64,000 bases of DNA from Erwinia billingiae Eb661 (GTDB lineage: Bacteria; Pseudomonadota; Gammaproteobacteria; Enterobacterales; Enterobacteriaceae), in the NCBI RefSeq assembly GCF_000196615.1, contig NC_014306.1:2418001-2482000 (forward strand), in the 5' to 3' direction. A program made the translations under genes and the position numbers. This document shows, one piece after another, positions 1 to 9,119 of the stretch. Under the pieces are notes generated by a model. It was not told the DNA's origin. It saw only the letters and a program-made list of their open reading frames with translations, and did no database searches. Every line of letters starts with the position of its first letter. Position 1 is the first letter of the stretch.

Positions 1-1512
1 CTGGTGGTCGATCCTGAGCACTACATCTGGCATAACGCCGACTGGAAAGGCCGTCCATGGTCTGAAAGCGTGGTTTATGAACTGCATATCGGCACCTTCA
101 CGCCTGAAGGGACCTTCGCCGCCGCCAGTGAAAAGCTGCCTTATCTGGCCGGCCTCGGTATCACCATGATTGAAGTTCTGCCGTTGTCACAGTTCGGCGG
201 CAGTCGTGGCTGGGGTTATGATGGCGTGCTGCTGTACGCGCCACACTCGACGTATGGCACACCCGATGATTTTAAGGCCTTTGTCGACAGTGCCCACCAT
301 CACGGCATCTCGGTGGTGCTGGATATCGTGCTCAATCACTTCGGGCCGGAAGGCAATTATTTGCCGCTGCTGGCACCGGACTTCTTCCATAAAGAGCGGA
401 TGACGCCATGGGGAGCGGGCATCGCCTATGATGTTGCGGCCGCCCGCGACTATATGGTTGAAGCGCCGCTGTTCTGGCTGGAAGAGTACAACCTTGACGG
501 CCTGCGCTTTGACGCCATCGACCAGATTGAAGATAGCTCGGAGAAGCATGCGCTGATTGAAATTGCCGAACGCATCCGCCATCAGTTTCCTGACCGCCAT
601 ATCCATCTGTCGACCGAAGATTGCCGCAATGTCACCTTCCTGCATCCGCGCGCGGCGGACGGCTCGGCGCCGTTGTTTACCGCCGAATGGAACGATGACT
701 TCCACAATGCGGTACATGTCTTTGCCACCGGTGAAACCCATGCCTATTACCAGGATTTTGCCCGGCAGCCCGAAAAGCTGGTGGCCCGAACGCTGACCGA
801 AGGCTTTGCCTATCAGGGCGAAGTGGCGCCGCAGTCTGGCGAGAAAAGGGGCGTCAGTAGCCTCAGTCAACCGCCGGTGACCTTTATTGATTTCATCCAG
901 AACCACGACCAAATCGGTAACCGCGCGCTCGGCGAGCGGCTTATCGATCTGGCGGGTGCCGGGCGCACCCAGGCGCTGCTGGCGATGCTGCTGCTTTCAC
1001 CGCATATCCCGATGCTGTTTATGGGCGAAGAGTATGGCGAAACCCAGCCGTTCCTGTTCTTTACCGACTTCCATGGCGATCTGGCCAAAGCGGTGCGCGA
1101 AGGGCGGGCACGGGAGTTCGCAGGACATGCCGGACACGAAGGCACCCGCGTCCCCGATCCTAACGACAAGCAAACCTTCGTCAGCTCAAAGCTTGACTGG
1201 GAGAAACTCACCCGTGAAGACGGCAAGCAGTGGCTGGCACTGACAAAACAGCTGCTGACGCTGCGTCAGCAATATATCGTGCCGTTGCTGGACAAGGCCC
1301 GCGGAAACAGCGGCAAGGTGCTGAAGACGGCGGAAGGCTTCCTCGCCGTCAGCTGGACCTTCCCGGATGGCACGCTGTCTCTGGCCATCAATCTGGCTGA
1401 AACCGCTCAGCCGCTGGTTGACCTTCCGGGGGAAACCCTGTTCGCCTGGCCTGCCGCTGAAGAAACGCTGGCGCAAAACGCCATTATTGTCCGTCTGGAC
1501 AGGGAGAGCTGA
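1..1512 (+). CDS. treZ: Malto-oligosyltrehalose trehalohydrolase TreZ, 5' truncated by window edge
   Basis: This glycoside hydrolase family 13 enzyme releases trehalose from the end of maltooligosyl-trehalose made by TreY. The frame is open from base 1 and about 503 residues are visible, so roughly the first 90-100 residues of a usual ~600-residue TreZ lie upstream. Visible GH13 motifs are the VLDIVLNHFGPEGNY region, GLRFDAID with the nucleophile Asp, LSTEDCRN with the candidate acid/base Glu, and FIQNHDQIGNR with the third acidic residue. The stop codon is separated from the treY GTG start by one base, so the two genes are probably translationally coupled. The internal GTG at position 4 should not be taken as the real start. 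Confidence 0.93.
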   Translation: MVVDPEHYIWHNADWKGRPWSESVVYELHIGTFTPEGTFAAASEKLPYLAGLGITMIEVLPLSQFGGSRGWGYDGVLLYAPHSTYGTPDDFKAFVDSAHHHGISVVLDIVLNHFGPEGNYLPLLAPDFFHKERMTPWGAGIAYDVAAARDYMVEAPLFWLEEYNLDGLRFDAIDQIEDSSEKHALIEIAERIRHQFPDRHIHLSTEDCRNVTFLHPRAADGSAPLFTAEWNDDFHNAVHVFATGETHAYYQDFARQPEKLVARTLTEGFAYQGEVAPQSGEKRGVSSLSQPPVTFIDFIQNHDQIGNRALGERLIDLAGAGRTQALLAMLLLSPHIPMLFMGEEYGETQPFLFFTDFHGDLAKAVREGRAREFAGHAGHEGTRVPDPNDKQTFVSSKLDWEKLTREDGKQWLALTKQLLTLRQQYIVPLLDKARGNSGKVLKTAEGFLAVSWTFPDGTLSLAINLAETAQPLVDLPGETLFAWPAAEETLAQNAIIVRLDRES

Positions 1513-1513
1513 A

Positions 1514-4048
1514 GTGACCATTCCCGCTGCAACTTACCGAATTCAATTCCGTAATGGCATGACCTTCGATCGTGCCGCCGATCTGGTGCCTTATTTACTG
1601 CAACTCGGCATTAGCCACCTGTATGCGTCGCCGATATTTACCGCCACCCAGGGTTCAACCCACGGCTATGACATTACTGATGCCAATGAAATCGATCCGG
1701 ATATCGGTGGCCGCGCCGGTTTTGACCGCATGGTCAGGGCGTTAAAAGATGCCGGACTGGGCCTGATCCTCGACATTGTGCCGAACCATATGGCGGCCTC
1801 GCTGGAAAATCCCTGGTGGCGTGACGTTATTGAACACGGTGAAAACAGCCGCTATGCGCGCTATTTCGATATCGACTGGTCGCGGCGGCTGACCCTACCT
1901 TTCCTTGGAGACACCTTTGACGTCGCGCTGGAAAAGGGCGACATCACGGTCAAAGCCGATCCTGAAACCGGTCGTCCGGCGTTGGCCTATTTCGACAGCT
2001 TCTATCCGCTGACGCCGGAAAGCTGGCAAGGGAATGAGCAGGCGATCCTGCAACTCACCGACAAACCGGCCATTGCGGAACTGCATGACCGTCAGCCCTG
2101 GCGGCTGATGTCGTGGCGCGATGCGCCAGAAGAGCTCTCCTACCGTCGCTTCTTTGAAATTACCGGTCTGGCGGGCGTGCGGGTGGAAGATCGCGCCGTG
2201 TTTGATGATACCCACCGGCTGATCCTCGAACTGGTGCATGCCGGCGCGGTTGACGGACTCAGGGTGGATCATGTGGATGGCCTGGCCGATCCGAAAGGCT
2301 ACCTTGAGCTGTTGCGCCAGCAGGTTGGCCCGGACTGCTACCTGACCGTTGAGAAAATTCTGGGTGAGGGTGAGGTTATTCCGGCGGACTGGCCGATTTC
2401 CGGCACCACCGGCTATGAATTTATCGCGGCGATATCTGATGCGCTGGTCGACGGCAAGCAGATCGGCACCTTGCGCAAAGTCTATGAGCGGGTGATTGGC
2501 CGACAGGTTGATATGGAGGCGGAACTGCGCGCCGCCAAAATGCTGATGGCGGACCGAAATTTCGCCGGTGAGTTCAGCACCTTGCTGACGCTGGCCACCG
2601 GGATTGCCAACAAAGAAAACGTCAGGCTGGACGAGGAAACCGGGCGGGAAGCGCTACGCGAACTGCTGATCGCTTTCCCGGTGTACCGCACCTACGGCAC
2701 CGAAGAAGGTCTGCCGGAAGAAGGCACTGAAATGCTGCACCAGGTGGCCGGAGAGGTTAAAACGGGCGAGAACGTGCCTGATCGTGGCGCGGTAGATTTT
2801 CTCACCCGTATCCTCGCGGGCAAGGTGTCAGACGGTGCCACGGAAGAGGCGGATACCTTCCGTACCCGTTTCCAGCAGCTTACCGGACCGCTGATGGCGA
2901 AATCGGTAGAGGACACCTTGTTCTTCCGTCAGCATATGGAGCTGGCGCTGAATGAAGTCGGTGCCGAACCCTTGCCGCGCACCTTTACGCCAGAGCGTTT
3001 TCATCAGGAGATGGCGCAGCGGCTGCAACTTCAGCCCGATGCGATTTCCAGCACCTCAACCCATGACACCAAACGCGGTGAGGATGCCCGCGCCCGACTG
3101 TATACGCTGACGGAAGCGCCGCACATCTGGCAGGCGTGCATCGTTCGCTGGCAGCAGATGAATCAGCATAAGGTCAGCAAGCTGGCGGATGGCCTGGCGC
3201 CGAAACCGGCGGTAGAGTGGATGCTGTATCAGGCGCTGGCTGGCGTCTGGCCGGCTACGCTTGAGCCGCAGGATCAAGCGGGCTTAAAAGCGCTGGAAGA
3301 ACGCTTCCTCGCCTATGTGGAAAAAGCCCTGCGCGAAGCGAAGCAGCGCACCGACTGGGCCGACACCAACGAACCCTACGAACAGGCGGTATTCGACTAT
3401 ACCCGCCATCTTCTCGATCCGCAGAATCAGACCTTCCTGCAGGACTTCCACCGTTCGCTGCAACCCTTTGTGCGGGCGGGGCTGGTCAACAGCCTGACCC
3501 AGTCGGTGATTAAGCTTGTCGCACCCGGCGTACCGGATATTTATCAGGGAAGCGAAGCGCTGAATTTCAGCCTGGTCGATCCTGATAACCGTCGCGATCC
3601 TGATTTTCCGCTGCTGCAACACCAGCTGACGGCTGACAGCGTATTGCCATCGTCCTGTGAAGAAGCCGACTGGCGCAGCGGCAAGCTGAAACAGCAGGCG
3701 ATCGCCCGACTGCTGCATCTGCGGCTGGATAATCCTGAGCTGTTCAGAAAAGGCGAATATTTGCCACTGCAGGCCAGCGGAAAGCAGGCGGAGAACATTC
3801 TGGCCTTCGCCCGCAGCGACGGGGCTAACGCAATCATTGTGATCCTGCCGCGACTGGTGTTGGGTCTGGTGGGTGAAAGCCTGTCTGCCGGGCCGAAGCA
3901 ATACTGGAATAACGCTGTGATTAACCTGCCGCCTGAGCTGGCTCAGCGTCGTTATCGCGATGTGCTGACCGGGGAAGAACACTTCCTCAGCGGCCGCTTC
4001 AATTTAGAAAATATTGAATGCGTTACCCCTGTGATCCTTCAGGGTTGA
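1514..4048 (+). CDS. treY: Malto-oligosyltrehalose synthase TreY
   Basis: TreY isomerises the reducing-end alpha-1,4 bond of maltodextrins to the alpha,alpha-1,1 bond of trehalose, in the cytoplasm; TreZ then frees trehalose. The start is the GTG at 1514, one base after the treZ stop, with the purine-rich AGGGAGAG just upstream. The open frame extends further 5' (to 1367), but that part lies inside treZ and lacks family sequence. The product is 844 residues. It begins with the typical PATYRIQFRNGMTF, then SHLYASPIF, GSTHGYD, GLRVDHVDGLADP (nucleophile Asp), YLTVEKILGEGE (acid/base Glu) and SSTSTHDTKRGEDARAR. The C-terminal beta domain is complete. Gene order treZ-treY-glgX indicates conversion of glycogen-derived chains to trehalose. 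Confidence 0.95.
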   Translation: MTIPAATYRIQFRNGMTFDRAADLVPYLLQLGISHLYASPIFTATQGSTHGYDITDANEIDPDIGGRAGFDRMVRALKDAGLGLILDIVPNHMAASLENPWWRDVIEHGENSRYARYFDIDWSRRLTLPFLGDTFDVALEKGDITVKADPETGRPALAYFDSFYPLTPESWQGNEQAILQLTDKPAIAELHDRQPWRLMSWRDAPEELSYRRFFEITGLAGVRVEDRAVFDDTHRLILELVHAGAVDGLRVDHVDGLADPKGYLELLRQQVGPDCYLTVEKILGEGEVIPADWPISGTTGYEFIAAISDALVDGKQIGTLRKVYERVIGRQVDMEAELRAAKMLMADRNFAGEFSTLLTLATGIANKENVRLDEETGREALRELLIAFPVYRTYGTEEGLPEEGTEMLHQVAGEVKTGENVPDRGAVDFLTRILAGKVSDGATEEADTFRTRFQQLTGPLMAKSVEDTLFFRQHMELALNEVGAEPLPRTFTPERFHQEMAQRLQLQPDAISSTSTHDTKRGEDARARLYTLTEAPHIWQACIVRWQQMNQHKVSKLADGLAPKPAVEWMLYQALAGVWPATLEPQDQAGLKALEERFLAYVEKALREAKQRTDWADTNEPYEQAVFDYTRHLLDPQNQTFLQDFHRSLQPFVRAGLVNSLTQSVIKLVAPGVPDIYQGSEALNFSLVDPDNRRDPDFPLLQHQLTADSVLPSSCEEADWRSGKLKQQAIARLLHLRLDNPELFRKGEYLPLQASGKQAENILAFARSDGANAIIVILPRLVLGLVGESLSAGPKQYWNNAVINLPPELAQRRYRDVLTGEEHFLSGRFNLENIECVTPVILQG

Positions 4049-4105
4049 TTGAAAAAAAACAATCTAAAAACCGCAGTCACATTAACGTTTGCAATGGAGA
4101 GTGGC

Positions 4106-6187
4106 ATGTCTAACGGTAAACCTTACGGGATCACCGCGGGTAACAGCCTGCGTCTTGGCGCTAATTATGATGGCAAGGGGGTGAATTTCGCGCTGTTCTC
4201 CGCTCATGCCGAACGGGTCGAACTCTGTCTTTACGATCCAACCGGGGTATTTGAAATCACCCGGCTGGATCTGCCGGAATACACCGATGAAGTCTGGCAC
4301 GGCTATGTGCCGGATCTGCAAGCTGGCGCGCTGTATGGCTATCGCGTGTATGGCCCTTACGATCCGGAAAATGGCCACCGCTTTAATCCTAACAAGCTGC
4401 TACTGGATCCTTATGCCCGTGAGCTGTCTGGTGAAATTGAGTGGGACGAATCGCACTTCGCTTACAACCTGTATGATGATGACAAAGACCTGACCTTCGA
4501 CGATCGCGACAGCGCGCCACATACGCCAAAATGCCGGGTTATCGACCCCGATGAGTTCAACTGGCAGGATGAGAATCGCCCGGTGATCGGCTGGCCGGAA
4601 ACGGTGATTTACGAAACCCATGTGAAGGGCTTTACGCAGCTCAACTCCGCCGTACCGGAAGCTATCCGTGGTACTTACGAAGGTATGGCGCATAAGGCCA
4701 CCGTCGATTACATCAAAAACCTGGGCATTACCTCCGTTGAACTGCTCCCGGTTCACTGGTTCCCGGACGATCAGCATCTGCTGGAAAAAGGGCTGAAGAA
4801 CTACTGGGGCTACAACACGCTGAATTTCTTCTCGCCCGCCAGCCGCTATTTCGGCCCGAATGGCATTCAGGGTTTCCGCGATATGGTGAAGGCTTATCAC
4901 GATGCCGGTATCGAGGTGATCCTCGACGTGGTGTATAACCACACCGCCGAAGGCAATGAGCTGGGTCCGACGCTGTCATTCAAGGGCATCGACAACTACT
5001 CTTATTACCGCACCTTTCCCGAACAACACCGCTATTACATCAACGATACCGGTACGGGCAACACGGTAAACACCTCGCATCCGCGCGTCTTGCAAATGAT
5101 TATGGATTCGCTGCGCTACTGGGCGGAATCGATGCATATCGACGGTTTTCGCTTCGATTTAGGCACCATTCTTGGCCGCGAGCCGGAAGGTTTCGATCAG
5201 CGCAGCGGCTTCTTTGACGCCATAATGCAGGATCCGGTGCTGTCGAAACTGAAGCTGATTGGCGAGCCGTGGGACATTGGGCCTGGCGGCTATCAGGTGG
5301 GCGGATTCCCGCCGGGCTGGGCAGAGTGGAATGACAAATATCGCGACACGGTGCGCGAATACTGGAAAGGTGACAACGTCGCGTCTGAGTTTGCTGCACG
5401 CCTGCTGGGCTCCGGCGACTTATACGATTTGCGGGGCCGTCGGCCATGGGCAAGCGTCAACTTTATCACCGCCCATGATGGCTTCACGCTTAACGATCTG
5501 ACGTCCTACAACGACAAGCACAACGAAGCCAACGGCGAGGACAACAACGACGGCCATAATGATAACCGATCGTACAATTATGGTGCCGAAGGCCCGACCA
5601 CGGACGAAGGCATTAACGCGGTGCGCGATCGACAGCGCCGCAATTTCCTCACCACCATTCTCTTCTCTCACGGCACGCCGATGTTGCTGGCCGGCGATGA
5701 GTTTGGCCGCAGCCAGCTGGGCAACAACAATGGCTACTGTCAGGACAGCGAAATTTCCTGGGTAGAGTGGGACAAAGTGCCGGATACCGGTGCGGCACTG
5801 CGCGAATTTACCCGCCAGGTGATCAAGCTGCGTGCAGAACAGCCGTTGCTACGCCGTGAAAGCTGGCGCGATGGCATGGATATTAAGTGGTTCAATGCCG
5901 GCGGGGGTTTCCAGCAGCCGGATCAGTGGGACGAAGGCGTTACGCTCGGGGTGTATATTGGCCGCCCGGATCTGCATACCGAAGAGGGCATCTGGCATGA
6001 CGTGCTGATGCTGTTTAACCCGTATGAGGGCAACGTACCGTTCCAGATCCCGCAGTTTGGTGAAGGTGGCTGGGTGCTTGAACTGACCACCGCCACCTCG
6101 TTGACCGCAAAACCGGGGCTGGTGATTACCCGGGAAAAGGATTTCGAGCTGGAAGGGCGCAGCATTGCCTTATTCAGAAGGCCATAA
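4106..6187 (+). CDS. glgX: Glycogen debranching enzyme GlgX
   Basis: GlgX is an isoamylase-type GH13 enzyme that cuts alpha-1,6 branches of phosphorylase-limit glycogen, supplying linear chains that TreY can use. I place the start at ATG 4106 (MSNGKPYGITAGN), preceded by GGAG about 7 bases upstream. The frame is open back to 4049, but the extra 19 residues look like untranslated leader. The product is 693 residues, normal for GlgX. An N-terminal CBM48-type domain (NFALFSAHAERVELCLYD) is followed by the barrel with VVYNHTAEGN, DGFRFDLGTILGRE (nucleophile), KLIGEPWDIGPGGYQVG (acid/base Glu) and FITAHDGFTLNDL. It lies 57 bases after treY on the same strand and is probably in the same operon. Confidence 0.95.
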   Translation: MSNGKPYGITAGNSLRLGANYDGKGVNFALFSAHAERVELCLYDPTGVFEITRLDLPEYTDEVWHGYVPDLQAGALYGYRVYGPYDPENGHRFNPNKLLLDPYARELSGEIEWDESHFAYNLYDDDKDLTFDDRDSAPHTPKCRVIDPDEFNWQDENRPVIGWPETVIYETHVKGFTQLNSAVPEAIRGTYEGMAHKATVDYIKNLGITSVELLPVHWFPDDQHLLEKGLKNYWGYNTLNFFSPASRYFGPNGIQGFRDMVKAYHDAGIEVILDVVYNHTAEGNELGPTLSFKGIDNYSYYRTFPEQHRYYINDTGTGNTVNTSHPRVLQMIMDSLRYWAESMHIDGFRFDLGTILGREPEGFDQRSGFFDAIMQDPVLSKLKLIGEPWDIGPGGYQVGGFPPGWAEWNDKYRDTVREYWKGDNVASEFAARLLGSGDLYDLRGRRPWASVNFITAHDGFTLNDLTSYNDKHNEANGEDNNDGHNDNRSYNYGAEGPTTDEGINAVRDRQRRNFLTTILFSHGTPMLLAGDEFGRSQLGNNNGYCQDSEISWVEWDKVPDTGAALREFTRQVIKLRAEQPLLRRESWRDGMDIKWFNAGGGFQQPDQWDEGVTLGVYIGRPDLHTEEGIWHDVLMLFNPYEGNVPFQIPQFGEGGWVLELTTATSLTAKPGLVITREKDFELEGRSIALFRRP

Positions 6188-6251
6188 TGGACGACAAGGA
6201 ATAATGCGTGTCAGATGTAACGAATATGTAATCAGATGAGAATATCTTCCT

Positions 6252-6283
6252 GAAAGTTCCGTTAGTTGTGGCGGAACCTTTCT
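6252..6283 (+). terminator. Possible terminator of treZ-treY-glgX
   Basis: The 6-bp stem GTTCCG (6256-6261) pairs with CGGAAC (6272-6277). It extends by AAA/TTT with one bulged C. It lies 65 bases after the glgX stop and is followed only by a short TTTCTT run, so it is a weak candidate. Confidence 0.4.
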
Positions 6284-6372
6284 TAACAAGAATTTAGCAA
6301 GTTTAGCTAAAACGATTAACGAGAAAGGGAGTTAAGTAGACCTGACGGCGCAATTCGCCGGACGTGCGCAAT

Positions 6373-6433
6373 AACCGACAGGGCGGAACATTCCCGTCGA
6401 CCTGACAGCAATAATAATGCCGCCTTATCGGTT
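6373..6433 (+). other. Long imperfect stem in the leader of the small DUF1471-like gene
   Basis: AACCGA (6373-6378) pairs with TCGGTT (6428-6433), and GGCGG (6382-6386) pairs with CCGCC (6420-6424). The two helices are separated by a symmetric 3x3 internal loop and close a loop of about 33 bases. The element ends 28 bases before the start codon at 6462. It could be a structured 5' UTR, the end of a small RNA, or chance. No known riboswitch was recognised. Confidence 0.3.
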
Positions 6434-6461
6434 TTGAACTGGAATACTCAGGAGTCACAAC

Positions 6462-6767
6462 ATGAAAGATCTCGTTAACGATGTTTTATCCATCTTCTCA
6501 CCACAAAGCGTTAAGCCTGTCCTGATCCGTGCAGGGTTAACCCATCGCGAGATTGCCTCCATGCATCCAGTTGGCGTAACACAGGTCAGTTGGGTGACCT
6601 CCATGGAAGAGCTTAACGATGCCTTTGTGAAAAAAGCGATGGAAGCGGGAGCCGCGGGTTATCACATTACCGATGTGGAGTCTCACAAGCCGGGAAACGA
6701 TGACCAACATGTGCTGGCCGCCAAAGCCACGCTGTATTATGTTGCTGAAAAAGCGGCTAATGGCTGA
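6462..6767 (+). CDS. Small DUF1471 (YdgH/BhsA/McbA)-like protein
   Basis: This is a 101-residue protein with an upstream CAGGAG ribosome site. The central and C-terminal part (VKKAMEAGAAGYHITDVESH, then AAKATLYYVAEKA) matches the usual pattern of the DUF1471 fold: an alpha helix ending in GA-x-x-Y-x-I, a turn with Asn or Asp, and a last strand ATAxLY. Family members such as BhsA, McbA and YhcN are stress- and biofilm-related. Unlike those periplasmic proteins there is no clear signal peptide: the N-terminus MKDLVNDVLSIFSPQSVKP is amphipathic rather than hydrophobic, so a cytoplasmic location is possible. It is monocistronic, with a structured leader upstream and a strong terminator downstream. 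The family call rests on pattern alone. Confidence 0.5.
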   Translation: MKDLVNDVLSIFSPQSVKPVLIRAGLTHREIASMHPVGVTQVSWVTSMEELNDAFVKKAMEAGAAGYHITDVESHKPGNDDQHVLAAKATLYYVAEKAANG

Positions 6768-6796
6768 TGTTTTTATCTGACAACAACGGAATAAAT

Positions 6797-6834
6797 AAAC
6801 ACCGCAGCTCGTAACCGAATGCGGTGTTTTTTTT
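6797..6834. terminator. Bidirectional intrinsic terminator
   Basis: A 10-bp perfect stem, AAACACCGCA (6797-6806) with TGCGGTGTTT (6820-6829), runs into a U-tract to 6834 on the plus strand. It lies between two converging genes, the small gene ending at 6767 and the HxlR gene ending at 6839, and probably ends both. On the minus strand the stem is followed by TTATTTAT. Confidence 0.85.
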
Positions 6835-6838
6835 CGCC

Positions 6839-7222
6839 TTAAATAGCGCGACTGTCATAGCTAAGATTGGCTTCATCAATACTGTCGCCATGTTCCATCG
6901 CCCACTGACACAGCGCCTCAAAGGGGCCGCGTAATGAATGCCCCAGCGGCGTAATGGCATATTCCACGCCAATCGGCGTTGTCGGTAACACGGTGCGCGT
7001 CACCAGACCATTTTTTTCCAGCCGTTTCAACGCATCAGCCAGCGCTTTATGGGTGATATTCAGCCGTTTTTTAATTTCGTTAAAGCGGGCAGGCTGCGGG
7101 CAAATCACGGTCAGGATCATGATCGTCCATTTATCGGCGATTTTATTCAGCACCGGACGAACCAACTCCATATCGGCGCGGCTTTTCTCAAACAGCCTGT
7201 CCAGCTCGGTATACTCAACCAT
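6839..7222 (-). CDS. HxlR-family winged-helix regulator
   Basis: A 127-residue MarR-like winged-helix protein of the HxlR family. It has the family layout: LNKIADKWTIMILTVI, then ARFNEIKKRLNITHKALADALKRLEKNGLVTRTV (recognition helix and wing), then GVEYAITPLGHSL. HxlR proteins usually sense electrophiles, aldehydes or redox state and regulate a divergent gene. Here the divergent neighbour is the SDR at 7301, with 78 bases between the two starts containing an AT-rich inverted repeat. No N-terminal Cys of the HypR/YodB redox type is present; the only Cys residues are in VICPQ and ALCQW, so the sensing mechanism is unclear. Confidence 0.9.
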   Translation of the reverse strand: MVEYTELDRLFEKSRADMELVRPVLNKIADKWTIMILTVICPQPARFNEIKKRLNITHKALADALKRLEKNGLVTRTVLPTTPIGVEYAITPLGHSLRGPFEALCQWAMEHGDSIDEANLSYDSRAI

Positions 7223-7247
7223 ATCTTGTATCCTTCAGGTGCGTTAT

Positions 7248-7273
7248 TGATATCAGATATAAGAAGTATATCA
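7248..7273. promoter_or_regulatory. Candidate HxlR operator in the divergent promoter region
   Basis: TGATAT (7248-7253) and ATATCA (7268-7273) form an inverted repeat with 14 bases between the arms, centred between the divergent HxlR and SDR genes. The arms are short and AT-rich, so this is suggestive only. Confidence 0.35.
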
Positions 7274-7300
7274 TCCATTCTCTACGCTAATGAGGAGAGA

Positions 7301-8041
7301 ATGATGAGCAAAATGACGGATAAAGTTGCCCTGATCGTGGGGGGTGCCAAAGGCATCGGTCTTGCCATTGCTGAACGGCTGACCGCAGAAGGCGCGGTGG
7401 TGTTCCTGACGGGCAGGCGTGAAGAGGAAGTGAACGCTGCGGTTACGCAGTTGGGCGCGAGCGTGACCGGTTTGGTAGCCGATGCCGGAATACAGAGTGA
7501 TATTCAGCAGGCGATTGCCACCATTACGCAACGCAAAGGCAAGATTGACCTGCTGGTACTTAACGCCGGCATGAGCACGCCCGCATCGTTGGCGGAAGAA
7601 ACGGCCGGGCACGTCAATCAACTGTTTAGCGTCAATGTGCAAAGTCACGTCACGTCATTTCAGGCCGCGCTGAGTTCGCTCAATGACAAGGCCTCGGTGG
7701 TGTTGATTGGCTCTGTCGCCAGCGGACTGGGTGTGGCGGGGTACGGCACCTACAGCGCCACCAAAGCCGCGCTGCGATCTTATGCCCGCACCTGGAGTCT
7801 GGAACTGGCACCGCGCGGCATTCGTGTCAATGTGGTGGCGCCGGGCCCAACCGACACCGATATGATGGCCGCCGTGCCGGAAGCGGTTCGCCAGACGCTG
7901 ATCGCGCCGATCCCGCTAGGGCGCATGGCACGTCCGCAGGAGGTGGCTGCTGCGGCGTCCTTCCTGTTAAGTGAGGATGCGAGCTTTATTACCGGCGTGG
8001 AACTGCTGGTGGATGGCGGCATGGCGAATAACCTGACCTGA
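7301..8041 (+). CDS. Short-chain dehydrogenase/reductase (classical SDR)
   Basis: A complete 246-residue SDR, an NAD(P)(H)-dependent cytoplasmic oxidoreductase of unknown substrate. It has VALIVGGAKGIG (cofactor glycine motif), LTGRR at the end of beta-2 (Arg residues favour NADP), LNAGM, the IGSVAS catalytic Ser region, TYSATK (catalytic Tyr/Lys) and APGPTDTDM, and ends in VDGGMANNLT. ATG 7301 and ATG 7304 both follow a TGAGGAGAGA ribosome site, so either may start the protein. The frame is open far upstream, but the promoter region and the divergent HxlR gene rule that out. It is probably repressed by the HxlR regulator next to it. Confidence 0.9.
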   Translation: MMSKMTDKVALIVGGAKGIGLAIAERLTAEGAVVFLTGRREEEVNAAVTQLGASVTGLVADAGIQSDIQQAIATITQRKGKIDLLVLNAGMSTPASLAEETAGHVNQLFSVNVQSHVTSFQAALSSLNDKASVVLIGSVASGLGVAGYGTYSATKAALRSYARTWSLELAPRGIRVNVVAPGPTDTDMMAAVPEAVRQTLIAPIPLGRMARPQEVAAAASFLLSEDASFITGVELLVDGGMANNLT

Positions 8042-8135
8042 TTCCCTCTGGCCGCGATGGGCAAACCATCGCGGCTAATTACGCTGGATAATGAGTGAGA
8101 AATATTCTGTCCGCGCAAGCTAAGAAAGGCGATTT

Positions 8136-9119
8136 TTAGCGGGTGATAATCCGCGTTCCCGGAATAGTTAAGGCGAAATCAGGCCCGAAGACTTTTGCGG
8201 GCGTTTGAAAACCCGGTTGATGGTCACCATTCAGCACGCGGGATACAGCCGCTATGGCGGCGAGGGGGGTATAAGAGTACCCATTCACCGTTTCAATCAC
8301 CGCATCGTGAATCTCTCCGTTGGCTGCGGTGATTTCTACCAACGCGCGCGCAATACTTTTTTCTCGTTCTTCAGGCGTCGGGCCATCAGGCAGCTGGGAT
8401 AAATCACCTGAAGGAAACGCGTCGCCGCTCACGTGCACATACATTTCAATATTGGGGATGCGGGTTGAATGCCAGGCAGTCACAAGGTCACCAAAGGAGA
8501 GCGGTAAGCACTCAACTTTGCCTTCGCCAAAATCAAACCACTCGGTTGCGCTGTTCGCTTTGGTCGTCAATACCCCGTTTACCCGGGCAAGCAAACCTGC
8601 ACTGATAATTTCTCCTGCACTTATCGCCGATCCCCGCGACATCGATCCGGCTACCTGCAGCGCAATTCTTAGCCTTACCGGTGTATTAACCTGTTGTGCC
8701 AGCATGACCGACAGACTATCAGTCGGCACCACATCCCAGCCCACGCCAGCCATCAACATACTCCCCGACGACAACGCCGACTCATTTAACGATTCGGCCA
8801 GACGGTAGACGTTAATCTCAGCAGTGATATCAAGATAATGGATCCCCAGCTGAATACAGGCTTTCATCAGTGGCTCAGCCGTCTGGGCAAACGGGCCAGC
8901 ACAGTTGAGAACCACGCTCACGCTCTGCAATTCCTGAGCAAGCCTGTCCGCGTCATCTAACGTGAAGACTGATGCCTGAAGTTTCAGCTCGCTCGCCAAC
9001 TCGTGCAGCTTAACCGGGTTCCTTCCGGCGAGAATGACATTCAGTCCGGCTGAGGTTGCCTGTTCGGCAATCATGCGCCCGGTGTAACCCGTCGCGCCGT
9101 AGATCAGTAGTGTTTTCAT
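8136..9119 (-). CDS. Saccharopine dehydrogenase-like NAD(P)-binding oxidoreductase
   Basis: A 327-residue protein. The N-terminal Rossmann fold is clear: LLIYGATGYTGRMIAEQA, then ILAGRNPVKLHELASEL and VVLNCAGPFAQTAEPLMKACIQLGIHYLDITAE. This arrangement is typical of the saccharopine dehydrogenase NADP-binding domain family, which includes trans-acting enoyl reductases and many uncharacterised oxidoreductases. The later AGVGWDVVPTDSLSVMLA segment also fits. It starts inside the last codons of the upstream VOC gene (ATGA overlap), so the two genes form a tight minus-strand operon. The substrate cannot be read from the sequence. Confidence 0.8.
   Translation of the reverse strand: MKTLLIYGATGYTGRMIAEQATSAGLNVILAGRNPVKLHELASELKLQASVFTLDDADRLAQELQSVSVVLNCAGPFAQTAEPLMKACIQLGIHYLDITAEINVYRLAESLNESALSSGSMLMAGVGWDVVPTDSLSVMLAQQVNTPVRLRIALQVAGSMSRGSAISAGEIISAGLLARVNGVLTTKANSATEWFDFGEGKVECLPLSFGDLVTAWHSTRIPNIEMYVHVSGDAFPSGDLSQLPDGPTPEEREKSIARALVEITAANGEIHDAVIETVNGYSYTPLAAIAAVSRVLNGDHQPGFQTPAKVFGPDFALTIPGTRIITR

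Noticed and set aside
187..912. 241-codon open frame on the minus strand inside treZ
   Set aside because: It is antisense to a clear GH13 gene and its translation has no recognisable domain; high GC bias produces long shadow frames here.
1367..1513. Upstream extension of treY
   Set aside because: The extra 49 codons lie in the treZ coding region and have no family similarity; GTG 1514 gives the canonical TreY N-terminus.
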